DNA from: Acidobacteriota bacterium
GTDB taxonomy: Bacteria > Acidobacteriota > Terriglobia > Bryobacterales > Bryobacteraceae
Length of the DNA stretch: 58,182 bases
Direction: 5' to 3'
Assembly (NCBI GenBank): GCA_005808475.1
Contig: SYLY01000387.1
Coordinates: 1-58,182, forward strand
Positions 50,984 through 58,182 of the stretch are shown in pieces. The first letter of the stretch is position 1; every line of letters starts with the position of its first letter. The notes under the pieces were generated by a model. It worked only from the letters and a program-made list of their open reading frames with translations. It had not been told where the DNA came from and ran no database searches. Position numbers and translations under genes: made by a program.

Positions 50984-51112
50984 ATGAGCCGTACCCGCAA
51001 ACTGCTGGACCTGTTGACGTTGTGGGTTTTTTACTGGGTCTTCGAGGGCGCGGTTGCCGTCTTGCGGCGCGCTCGCGCCGGAGCGGAGGCGGCCGGTGCG
51101 CAACGTAATTAG
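50984..51112 (+). CDS. Possible 42-aa membrane peptide before the deacetylase gene
   Basis: A short reading frame starts MSRTRKLLDLLTLWVFYWVF, giving a positively charged start, one hydrophobic helix and a charged tail, stop TAG 51110-51112. It overlaps the deacetylase start by 17 bp, so translation could be coupled. The ribosome-binding sequence is weak. It could be a real small membrane protein or chance coding. Confidence 0.35.
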   Translation: MSRTRKLLDLLTLWVFYWVFEGAVAVLRRARAGAEAAGAQRN

Positions 51113-51932
51113 CGTCGATGTCGAGGACTACTTCCATCCGAGCGAAGTGCAATCCGCCGGAGGGCTGGGAGTGGAGCGTTGGAAGACGCTGCCGTCTCGC
51201 GTGGAGGACTCCACGCGCCGGTGCCTGGATTTGCTCGCGCGGGGCCGGACCAAGGGAACGTTCTTCATCCTAGGGTGGGTCGCGGAGAACTACCCGGGAC
51301 TGGTGCGCGAGATCGCCGCTGCCGGACATGAAATCGCCTGCCACAGCCATCTTCACCGCCTGGTCTACGATCTCTCGCCCGCTGAGTTCCGTCAAGACAC
51401 CCTGCGGGCGGTGAAGGCCATCTCCGACGCCTGCGGCGTGACGCCCAAGGCGTACCGGGCGCCGTCGTATTCGGTGGTCAAGCGCTCGATGTGGGCGCTC
51501 GAGGTGCTGGTCGAATGCGGTTTCACGCACGACTCGAGCATCTACCCGATCGCCCACGACCGTTATGGAATCCCCGGGTTTCCTCGCGACGCGCGGACGA
51601 TCGAGACGGCGTCGGGGCCGATCCTGGAGGTGCCGGTCGCCGCGGTCCGTTTGTCGAAGTCGCATGTCGCGCCCGTCGGCGGAGGCGGATACCTCCGTTT
51701 GTTGCCGTACGCCTACACTGCGGCGGGAATCCGCCGATTGAATGTCGAGGAACGATTGCCGGCTTGTGTGTATTTTCACCCGTGGGAGATCGATCCAGGA
51801 CAGCCGCGGTTGGCGAAGGGGGCACTGTCGCGAATGAGAACGTACTGGGGATTGGGTTCGATGGAGAAGAAGTTGGACCGGCTATTGGCCGAATTCTCCT
51901 TCGGCACGCTGGAGGAGGTGTACCCGGTTTGA
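51096..51932 (+). CDS. Exosortase-associated polysaccharide deacetylase (DUF3473 type)
   Basis: A 278-aa NodB-type deacetylase of the kind found in PEP-CTERM/exosortase loci. ISVDVEDYFHPSE holds the catalytic Asp pair, CHSHLH the zinc-binding histidines and YRAPSYSV the third motif. The C-terminal part with PACVYFHPWEIDPGQP is the DUF3473 signature. The start is GTG 51096 with GGAGG six bases upstream. It is first of a five-gene cluster (to 56522) with the FemAB-like gene 12 bp on. Confidence 0.92.
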   Translation: MRNVISVDVEDYFHPSEVQSAGGLGVERWKTLPSRVEDSTRRCLDLLARGRTKGTFFILGWVAENYPGLVREIAAAGHEIACHSHLHRLVYDLSPAEFRQDTLRAVKAISDACGVTPKAYRAPSYSVVKRSMWALEVLVECGFTHDSSIYPIAHDRYGIPGFPRDARTIETASGPILEVPVAAVRLSKSHVAPVGGGGYLRLLPYAYTAAGIRRLNVEERLPACVYFHPWEIDPGQPRLAKGALSRMRTYWGLGSMEKKLDRLLAEFSFGTLEEVYPV

Positions 51933-51944
51933 CGGGACGCGAGC

Positions 51945-52982
51945 ATGCCGATTCGGATTGAGCGAATCAACACCGCCGCCTCGGCGGAATGGGACAGCTA
52001 TGTCGATGCCCATGCCGGGGGCACGCCCTTCCATCTGACAGCCTGGGGGAAAACACTCCGGGAAGTTTTCGGTTACACCGACCGGAGCATGGCCGCCCGC
52101 GGGACCGATGGCCGCATCGAGGGCGTGCTGCCGTTGTTCGAGGTGGACAACTTCATGACGGGCCGCGTGCTGATCTCGTCTCCGTTCGCCGTTTACGGCG
52201 GGATTCTGGCGGACTCGTCCGAGGTTCTCGACGCGTTGGGGGCCGAGGCGCGCCGGCTCGGCGAGGAGCGGGGCGCGCAGTACATCGAATTGCGGAACTG
52301 CCGCGAAGAGCAGCGGATCGGCGCGACACCGGTCGACCGCTACGCGACCTTCGTCCAACACGTATCGCCGATGACCGACGAGGAGCTGTTGGCGACCGTT
52401 TCCAAGAAGACGCGGAACATGGTCCGCAAGGCTCTCAAAAGTCCGTTCTCGGCGCGCCCCGCCGCGTCGATGGACACCTTCTACGCTCTGATGTGCCACA
52501 ACTACCGGCGGCTGGGGACCCCGATTTTCCCGCGCCGGTTCTTCGATTCGCTGGCGCGCAATTACGGCGCGGCGGTGGACCTACGCGAGATCCTGGTGGA
52601 GGACAAGGTGGCCGCGGCGGCGTTCAATTTCCTCTACAAGGGTTCGATGCACACCTACTACGCGGCGTCGGCCCCGGAGTTCCTGAACCTGGCGCCGAAC
52701 AACTTCATGTATTTCGAGTTCCTTCGGTGGTCTGGCCAGAACGGCTTCCAGGAGTTCGATTTCGGCCGGAGCAAGAAAGAGTCGGGCACCTGGGAGTTCA
52801 AGCGGCACTGGGGAACCACGATCCGCGAACTGCCCTACGAGGTGGTGCTGATCCGGCGCAAGGACCCGCCCAACTTCAGCCCGAAGAATCCGAAATTCGA
52901 GGCGGTGATCGCCGTCTGGCAGCGGCTGCCGCTGTTCGTCACCAAGCTGCTGGGTCCCCGGTTGATCGGCCTGTTCCCATGA
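51945..52982 (+). CDS. FemAB-like protein, exosortase-system associated
   Basis: A 345-aa protein of the GNAT-fold FemAB group (SKKTRNMVRKA, then FNFLYKGSMHTYYAASAPE and FDFGRSKKESGTWEFK, which are typical of the PEP-CTERM-associated subfamily). FemAB relatives add amino acids to peptidoglycan from aminoacyl-tRNA. In exosortase loci the substrate is unknown. Its stop overlaps the next start (ATGA). Confidence 0.9.
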   Translation: MPIRIERINTAASAEWDSYVDAHAGGTPFHLTAWGKTLREVFGYTDRSMAARGTDGRIEGVLPLFEVDNFMTGRVLISSPFAVYGGILADSSEVLDALGAEARRLGEERGAQYIELRNCREEQRIGATPVDRYATFVQHVSPMTDEELLATVSKKTRNMVRKALKSPFSARPAASMDTFYALMCHNYRRLGTPIFPRRFFDSLARNYGAAVDLREILVEDKVAAAAFNFLYKGSMHTYYAASAPEFLNLAPNNFMYFEFLRWSGQNGFQEFDFGRSKKESGTWEFKRHWGTTIRELPYEVVLIRRKDPPNFSPKNPKFEAVIAVWQRLPLFVTKLLGPRLIGLFP

Positions 52983-54097
52983 TCACGCTCGCTCTGGTTC
53001 TCCTGATCCTGCTGTTCGTCCACCCGTTCGTGCTGTATCCGCTGATCCTGCGGCTGGCGCCAACCAGGCGGGAGGCGGCCGGAGCAGCCGAGCCCGAGGT
53101 GGCCCTGGTGATCTGCGCGCTGAACGAGGAGAAGGTGATCCGGGAGAAGCTCGAGAACTCGCTCGCGCTCGACTATCCGGAGGGCAAGTTGACGGTCTAC
53201 GTGGTCAACGACGGATCCACCGACCGAACCGGAGCCATCGCGCGCGAGTTCGTTCCGCGCGGCGTGCGGTTGATCGACAGACCGGAGCGCCGCGGCAAGG
53301 TTCGCAATCTCAACGAAGTGGTCGGCGGGCTGCGGGAGGAGGTCGTGGCGCTGTCGGACGCCAACGTGATCTACGACAAGCAGGCGATCCGCCGGCTGGT
53401 GACACGCTTCTCCGACCCGAAGGTGGGGTGCGTGTCCGGCAAGGTGATCCTCACCGGCACGACAGGCGATCTGATGCAGGGCGAAGAAAGCTACTATTCG
53501 GTCGAGTGGTTCCTGCAGGAGAAGGGCTCGGCCATCTACTCGATGTGCGGAGCCGACGGCGCGATGTACGCCTTTCGCCGGCGTCTGTTCGTGGAGTGCC
53601 CCAACGACACGCTCATCGAGGACTTCGTGCTTCCCATGAGTATCACCCGCAAGGGGTATCGCGCCGTGTTCGAACCGGAGGCCAAGGCCTGGGAGCAAGG
53701 GCCGGCGTCGATTCACGAGGAGTTCCGCCGCAAGGTGCGGATCGCGGCGGGCGCGGCCCAGGCCCTGGTGCGCGGCAACGGGCTGCCGGGAAATTGCCCG
53801 GCCGGATTTTGGTTCGTCTTCGTTTCCCACAAGCTGTTGCGCTGGTTGTCGCCGGTGACCGGACTGGCGATACTCGCCGTCGCGCTGGCTTCGCCCGGCC
53901 TGTGGCTGTCGCGCCTGGTGTTGGCGGGCTTCGGGGCGTTGGCGGGGTTGGCGTCGATCCGGTGGGCGACCGGGTGGTCGCTTGCGCCGTTGAACGCGCC
54001 TTTCTATTTTCTGTTCGGGCAGATCGCCGTCGCCTATGGGTTGGTCAAGGGTCTGCTGGGAAAACAGTCCGTGCTGTGGGCGAAAGCGAACCGGTAG
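52979..54097 (+). CDS. Membrane-bound glycosyltransferase family 2
   Basis: A 372-aa transferase. It has an N-terminal membrane helix, then a GT-A domain with ALVICALNEEKVI, VVNDGSTDRT, the DXD-like LSDAN and a later EDFVLP. Two or three membrane helices form the C-terminus. The build is that of processive or lipid-linked GT2 enzymes such as those making poly-GlcNAc-like chains. Overlaps with both neighbours put it firmly in the operon. Confidence 0.9.
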   Translation: MITLALVLLILLFVHPFVLYPLILRLAPTRREAAGAAEPEVALVICALNEEKVIREKLENSLALDYPEGKLTVYVVNDGSTDRTGAIAREFVPRGVRLIDRPERRGKVRNLNEVVGGLREEVVALSDANVIYDKQAIRRLVTRFSDPKVGCVSGKVILTGTTGDLMQGEESYYSVEWFLQEKGSAIYSMCGADGAMYAFRRRLFVECPNDTLIEDFVLPMSITRKGYRAVFEPEAKAWEQGPASIHEEFRRKVRIAAGAAQALVRGNGLPGNCPAGFWFVFVSHKLLRWLSPVTGLAILAVALASPGLWLSRLVLAGFGALAGLASIRWATGWSLAPLNAPFYFLFGQIAVAYGLVKGLLGKQSVLWAKANR

Positions 54098-54099
54098 CC

Positions 54100-55410
54100 G
54101 TGGCCAATCGCAAGCTGTTGATCATCAGCTATGTGTTCCCGCCGGTGGGCGGCATCATGGTGCAGCGTGTGCTCAGCTTTGCCCGGTACTTGCCCCAGCA
54201 TGGCATCGACGTTCACGTGCTGAGCTGTTGGAACCCGGCGACGCCGGTGTACGATCGCAGCCTGCTCGGGCTGGTTCCGCCGTCGGTCAAGACGTTCACG
54301 GCGTTTACGCCGGAGCCCCCGTTTTATCTGCGAAAGAAACTCTGGGCGGCGTTCGGTGGCGGCGGAGCCGGAAGCCCCGCGAAACCCGGCGCTCGCGGCG
54401 CCGGGCCGGCATGGAAGTCGCGAATCAAGTCGGCCATCCAGGACCGGCTCAGCCCGGACGCGCAGGTGCTTTGGGCGCCGTTCGCGATACGGAAAGCCGC
54501 CGCGATCGTGGAGCGGCATGGCATCGACACGGTGATGGTCACCGCGCCGCCATTCTCGCTGTTCCTGGTGGGCAACGAACTGAAGCGCCGCTTCCCCAAG
54601 CTCCGGCTGGTGACCGACTTTCGCGACGAATGGCTGCGGTTCATGCTCACCGACTTCGAGTTCATGAGCGGTGGCGAGACGCGGCGCAAGGCCGAAGCTA
54701 TCGAACGGCGCACCATCGAGAGTTCGGATCTGGTGGTGGCTGTGACGCGCGCCTCGCTCGCCGAGATCCGCTCGCGCTACCCGGCGCAACCGGAGTCGAA
54801 GTTCGCCTTCGTGCCCAACGGTTACGATCCGGCGCTGTTCGAGGGCTACAAAGCCGTGTCGCCGGGCGGTTCCCAGGTGATCGTGACCCACAACGGCACC
54901 GCCTACAAGACCTCGTCGCCCGCGTATTATTTGGACGCGCTCGACGCGCTGCCAGCCGCGGTTCGCATGCGGATACAGACTCGATTCATCGGCCGCGTCG
55001 CCGAGACCGAAACCAAACTGTTCGAGGGCCGCGAGAGCGAGGTCAAGCTCTACGGGTTCCTGCCGCAAGCCGAGGGCCTTCGCCGCGTCGCCGAGACCGA
55101 CTACCTGCTGCTAACCATGACCAACGACTTCAGCCTTCCGGGCAAGTTGTTCGAGTACATGGCGAGCGGCAAGCCGGTCCTCGCGCTTTCGCCCAAGGGT
55201 GGCGAGGTGGACCGCTTGCTCGACGAGACCGGAACCGGCTGGTGCGTGCCGCACGACGATCCCGCCGCGATCGGCGCGATGTTGCTTCGCGCGGTGGACT
55301 CGGCCAGAAACCCGGCCGCGCTGCCGCGCATCGACTGGGAAGCGGTTCGGCGATTCGAGCGGCCGCGGGTGGCTGCCGAACTAGCCGCCAGGCTCCACGG
55401 GCTGGCATGA
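54100..55410 (+). CDS. Glycosyltransferase family 4
   Basis: A 436-aa GT-B transferase. The N-terminus begins LLIISYVFPPVGGIMVQR, a pattern of exosortase-locus glycosyltransferases. The linker has FVPNGYDP, and the C-terminal LPGKLFEYMASGKPVLAL is the nucleotide-binding part. GTG 54100 is 2 bp past the previous stop. A flexible Gly/Pro-rich insertion lies near residues 85-105. Confidence 0.88.
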   Translation: MANRKLLIISYVFPPVGGIMVQRVLSFARYLPQHGIDVHVLSCWNPATPVYDRSLLGLVPPSVKTFTAFTPEPPFYLRKKLWAAFGGGGAGSPAKPGARGAGPAWKSRIKSAIQDRLSPDAQVLWAPFAIRKAAAIVERHGIDTVMVTAPPFSLFLVGNELKRRFPKLRLVTDFRDEWLRFMLTDFEFMSGGETRRKAEAIERRTIESSDLVVAVTRASLAEIRSRYPAQPESKFAFVPNGYDPALFEGYKAVSPGGSQVIVTHNGTAYKTSSPAYYLDALDALPAAVRMRIQTRFIGRVAETETKLFEGRESEVKLYGFLPQAEGLRRVAETDYLLLTMTNDFSLPGKLFEYMASGKPVLALSPKGGEVDRLLDETGTGWCVPHDDPAAIGAMLLRAVDSARNPAALPRIDWEAVRRFERPRVAAELAARLHGLA

Positions 55411-56522
55411 TTCCGCGGGTCCTGCACGTGTTTCCCGGCTTCGGCCCGGGGGGAACGGAATTGCGCACGGTTGCGTTGATCAACGCCCTCGGCTCCGAGT
55501 TCCAACACGGAATACTGTCGCTGACCGGCGACGTGTCGGCGTCGGTCCGCTTGGATCCGGAGCTCGGCGTGGAAATGCTCGCGGCTCCGCCGCGAGGAAA
55601 TGCCGCCGCCTGGCCGTTGGCGCTTCGCCGCGTGGCGCGAAACTGGCGGCCCGATCTGATCGTGACCTACAACTGGGGCGCCACGGACATGATCCTCGGC
55701 GCGCTCCCGGCGTCTTCTTGCGCGTTCATTCACAACGAGTGCGGTTTCGGGCCCGACGAGGCCGAGAGGATGATTCCGCGGCGCGTATGGACGCGGCGGC
55801 TGTTGTTGAACCGGATCTTCAAGACGGTGGTGGTCTCCGAGAGGCTTCTCGGCATCGCGCGAACCCAGTTCCGCATCTCGCCGTCCAAGCTCCAGTTCAT
55901 CCGCACCGGCGTGCGCACCGATCGTTTCACGCCTGGCAGGAACTTCGTGTTGCGGCGCGAACTGGGAATCCTCGACGACGAGCTTGTTTTCGGGTTCGCC
56001 GGCGTGCTTCGCGAGGAGAAGAACCTGCCGCTGCTGATCGCGGCGTTTGCCGCGGCGGGCCTCGACGGGTCGAAGCTACTCGTCGTTGGCGACGGACCGC
56101 TCCGGCCCATGCTCGAGAGCCTGGCCCGTGAACCCGGCGCGGCAGGGCGCGTCGTATTCGCCGGGAGAGCCGCCGATCCCCTGCCCTACTATCGAGCGAT
56201 GGATGTGTTCTGCATGTCGTCGATCACCGAGCAGACTTCGAACGCGCAGCTAGAGGCAATGTCGTGCGCCCGTCCCTGCATCGTCACCGATGTGGGCGAT
56301 TGCGCGGCGGTGCTCGGAGAGCAGGGACGAGGATTCGTCGTCGCATCGGGCGGCCAAACCGCCTACGCGGGAGCAATGACCGCTCTGGCCCGCGATCCGG
56401 CGTCCCGGCTAGCGGCGGGCGAGGCGAATCGGCGGAGAGTCGAGACAGTCTACTCGTTCGAGCGCATGGTGGGAGAGTACGCCGCCCTGTGGCGCTCCGC
56501 CCTCGTTCGGGGGATAGCCTAG
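55407..56522 (+). CDS. Glycosyltransferase family 4
   Basis: A 371-aa GT-B enzyme starting VLHVFPGFGPGGTELRT, with IRTGVRTDRF, GVLREEKNLPLLI and SNAQLEAMSCARPCIVTD, the standard family 4 donor-site features. Its ATG overlaps the previous stop. The IS110 element begins right after its stop codon, so the end of this operon may have been altered by the insertion. Confidence 0.9.
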   Translation: MIPRVLHVFPGFGPGGTELRTVALINALGSEFQHGILSLTGDVSASVRLDPELGVEMLAAPPRGNAAAWPLALRRVARNWRPDLIVTYNWGATDMILGALPASSCAFIHNECGFGPDEAERMIPRRVWTRRLLLNRIFKTVVVSERLLGIARTQFRISPSKLQFIRTGVRTDRFTPGRNFVLRRELGILDDELVFGFAGVLREEKNLPLLIAAFAAAGLDGSKLLVVGDGPLRPMLESLAREPGAAGRVVFAGRAADPLPYYRAMDVFCMSSITEQTSNAQLEAMSCARPCIVTDVGDCAAVLGEQGRGFVVASGGQTAYAGAMTALARDPASRLAAGEANRRRVETVYSFERMVGEYAALWRSALVRGIA

Positions 56523-56814
56523 TACCCACCGGGCCTGAGGTCGCAGGACTAGCTAGCCCGGGGACCCGTTGCACGGGTCATGGCAGGCAAGGAACGGGGG
56601 GCAGGAGCTATGATCGCGTTGGTGGGCGTCGGCGACAGTTAAGGTCGGCCGAGCAATGGAGCTGCCAAGCCCGGTAGCTAGCCTGATTCCGAGGTCTCGT
56701 GCTCGAGGCAGTGGTGACGTTTGGGAGCCGTAGTTTGACTCGCAGCGATCCCGATTAGGAGAGTACCCGTTTTGCGCGACTCGGGCCGCCGGCTGCTCGC
56801 CGAAAGGAGGCGCG
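56523..56814 (+). ncRNA. IS110 left-end region, candidate bridge RNA
   Basis: GACCCG-TTGCA-CGGGTC (56563-56579) is a perfect hairpin. CTAGCTA-GC-CCGGG (56549-56562) can pair with CCCGG-TAGCTAG (56670-56681) across it, leaving a two-base bulge. IS110-group elements make a bridge RNA from this region that guides the transposase to target and donor DNA. The fold here is read by eye, and guide loops have not been assigned. Confidence 0.55.
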
Positions 56815-58173
56815 ATGGCGCGAAAACGGAAGCAAGGCGGCAAGACGAACAATGGGGCAATGCCGGTGATGCGGCCAGACGCCGCGGGCATCGACATCGG
56901 CGCTACGGAGATCTTCGTGGCGGTGCCTGTGGATCGTGCAGCGGAGAATGTCCGCTCATTTCCCACCTTCACCCAGGACCTGTATGTTTTGGCGGATTGG
57001 CTCGAGGCATGCAAGATCAAAACCGTGGCGATGGAGTCCACCGGGGTGTATTGGATTCCGCTATTCCAGATCCTGGAGGAGCGCGGCTTCGAGGTGTGCC
57101 TGGTCAATGCGCGGCACGTGAAGAACGTTCCAGGCAGGCGGACGGACGTTTGCGATTGCCAGTGGCTGCAGTTCTTACATTCGGTGGGCCTGCTGAAGGC
57201 CTCGTACCGTCCGGCGCAGGAAGTGTGCGCGGTGCGATCATTGCTACGGCATCGCGAGAGCCTGGTGCGGATGGCGGCAACGCACGTGAACCACATGCAG
57301 AAGGCCATGGACCAAATGAACCTGCAACTGCATCACGTTATCAGCGACATCGTGGGGCAAACGGGACTGGCCATAGTCGACGCCATCCTGGCAGGTCAAC
57401 GCGATCCACTGGAGTTGGCCAAACTGCGCGGCGAACGGATCAAAGCCAGCGAGGCCGTCATTGCGAAATCACTGGTGGGGGACTACCGCCATGAACACTT
57501 GTTCACGTTGCGTCAATCCCTGGAGGCCTACCGCGGCTACCAGAAGTTGATCGACGCTTGCGACCGGGAGATCCGGCAACACTTGGAGGAGTTTCAGCCG
57601 CCCACCGCGCCTGCCGCGTCAACGGGTGAACCGGAGATCGCGAAGAAGCAGCAGTCCGCGGATGGGATTCTCCGGTCAGAGTTGCGGCGAGTCTGGGGCG
57701 TTGACCTCACCAAGATCCTCGGTATCCGCACCGGCATCGCGCAGACTCTGCTCGGCGAGATCGGACCAGATTTCACCAAATTCCGAAGTGCCTCGGCGTT
57801 CGCTTCGTGGATGGGATTGTGCCCGGACAACGACATCAGCGGTGGGAAGGTGCTCTTCGTCGCGACGCGTAAGGTGAAGTGCCGCGCCGCGCTGGCCCTA
57901 CGCATGGCCGCCCAATCCTTGCACCACAGCAAGAGCGCCCTCGGCGATTTCTACCGCCGCATGCGAGCCAAGCTCGGCGCACCGAAAGCGATCACGGCGG
58001 CGGCGCACAAGCTGGCCCGGATCATTTTTCATCTGATCTCGACCCGCCAAGAGTTCGACGACTCCAGGTTCGCCGCCGACCAACTCCGGTATCAGAAACG
58101 ACAAGAGGCGAAGCTCCACGCCAAAGCCAAATCAATGGGTTACGCGCTCATTCCCCTCGAAGCGGCCGAATGA
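56815..58173 (+). CDS. IS110-family transposase (DEDD recombinase)
   Basis: A 452-aa transposase. The N-terminal RuvC-like domain shows the DEDD residues: Asp27 in GIDIGA, Glu74 in MESTGVYW, Asp111 and Asp114 in RTDVCDC. A coiled middle region follows. The C-terminal Tnp20 domain (about 295-400) has LGEIGPDFTKFRSASAFASW and the conserved Ser342 in ISGGK. All known active-site residues are present, so it may be active. AAAGGAGG precedes the start. Confidence 0.95.
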   Translation: MARKRKQGGKTNNGAMPVMRPDAAGIDIGATEIFVAVPVDRAAENVRSFPTFTQDLYVLADWLEACKIKTVAMESTGVYWIPLFQILEERGFEVCLVNARHVKNVPGRRTDVCDCQWLQFLHSVGLLKASYRPAQEVCAVRSLLRHRESLVRMAATHVNHMQKAMDQMNLQLHHVISDIVGQTGLAIVDAILAGQRDPLELAKLRGERIKASEAVIAKSLVGDYRHEHLFTLRQSLEAYRGYQKLIDACDREIRQHLEEFQPPTAPAASTGEPEIAKKQQSADGILRSELRRVWGVDLTKILGIRTGIAQTLLGEIGPDFTKFRSASAFASWMGLCPDNDISGGKVLFVATRKVKCRAALALRMAAQSLHHSKSALGDFYRRMRAKLGAPKAITAAAHKLARIIFHLISTRQEFDDSRFAADQLRYQKRQEAKLHAKAKSMGYALIPLEAAE

Positions 58174-58182
58174 GTTCCTTAG
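58042..58182. repeat. Terminal direct repeat, right copy
   Basis: Identical to 1-141 at every base. It ends 9 bases after the transposase stop. See the left copy for the meaning. Confidence 0.95.

Larger units (their letters stand above)
56523..58182 (+). mobile_element. IS110-family insertion sequence
   Basis: It contains a full-length DEDD transposase gene with about 290 bp of structured non-coding DNA before it and only a few bases after it. This long left end and short right end are typical of the IS110 group. The exact ends are not marked by inverted repeats, as usual for this family. The left boundary lies at or shortly after 56523. The right boundary lies at or just after the window end, equal to about base 141. 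The element splits the exopolysaccharide locus of the closed circle. Confidence 0.85.

Noticed and set aside
1..58182. tRNA, rRNA, toxin-antitoxin, relaxase or conjugation genes
   Set aside because: None could be recognised on either strand, so the replicon appears non-conjugative. Short or divergent toxin-antitoxin genes cannot be fully excluded by eye.

Overview
The window looks like one complete, closed replicon and not a chromosomal slice. Its first 141 bases are identical to its last 141 (1-141 = 58042-58182). It carries a plasmid-type replication initiator (RPA/RepA family, 32540-34159) next to iteron-like repeats, and a ParA/ribbon-helix-helix partition pair (7835-8856) flanked by candidate parS and Xer/dif-like sites. 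There are no rRNA, tRNA, housekeeping, conjugation or phage structural genes. Closing the ends gives a circle of 58,041 bp. DNA is high-GC. Flagellins, an exosortase/PEP-CTERM-type exopolysaccharide set and lineage-typical secreted proteins suggest an environmental Acidobacteriota (Bryobacterales/Solibacter-like) host; that assignment is inference.

Arc 1, flagellar filament and glycosylation (about 9.9-32 kb): fliW and csrA overlap. They are followed by two tandem, very large flagellins (785 and 788 aa) with CsrA-type sites in their leaders. Then comes a tightly packed 12-gene operon (15744-30441): an O-GlcNAc-transferase-like TPR protein, a heptose-1-phosphate nucleotidyltransferase fused to a degenerate phosphatase, three short-chain dehydrogenase/epimerases, an RmlC-like epimerase, two methyltransferase-type enzymes, a TPP-dependent E1 alpha/beta pair, and two TPR glycosyltransferases with GT9-like C-termini. 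Facing this operon are fliD and a small FliT-like chaperone. No basal body, hook, motor or export gene is present, so the filament would have to be exported by chromosomally encoded machinery.

Replication region (31953-34159): a 587-bp non-coding stretch with iteron-like direct repeats, followed by the replication initiator.

Arc 2, exosortase-type exopolysaccharide (34.2 kb through the closure to 9.9 kb): two asparagine-synthase-like amidotransferases, a flippase, an O-antigen-ligase-like protein, FemAB-like and DUF3473-type deacetylase proteins, several glycosyltransferases, a carbamoyltransferase, a second deacetylase, an alkaline-phosphatase-fold protein and the exosortase itself. Embedded in it are two large secreted paralogues of unknown function (37637-40363 and 44533-48087; possibly related to exo-rhamnogalacturonan lyases) and two small-domain secreted repeat proteins. 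An IS110-family element (56523-141 across the closure) sits inside this arc. The arc reads as one continuous polysaccharide locus only if the ends are joined, which supports circularity.

Overall interpretation: a plasmid that encodes a complete alternative cell surface, namely a glycosylated flagellar filament with its own FliW-CsrA control, plus an exosortase-linked exopolysaccharide. The plasmid nature and the joint function are inferences; the gene content is read directly.
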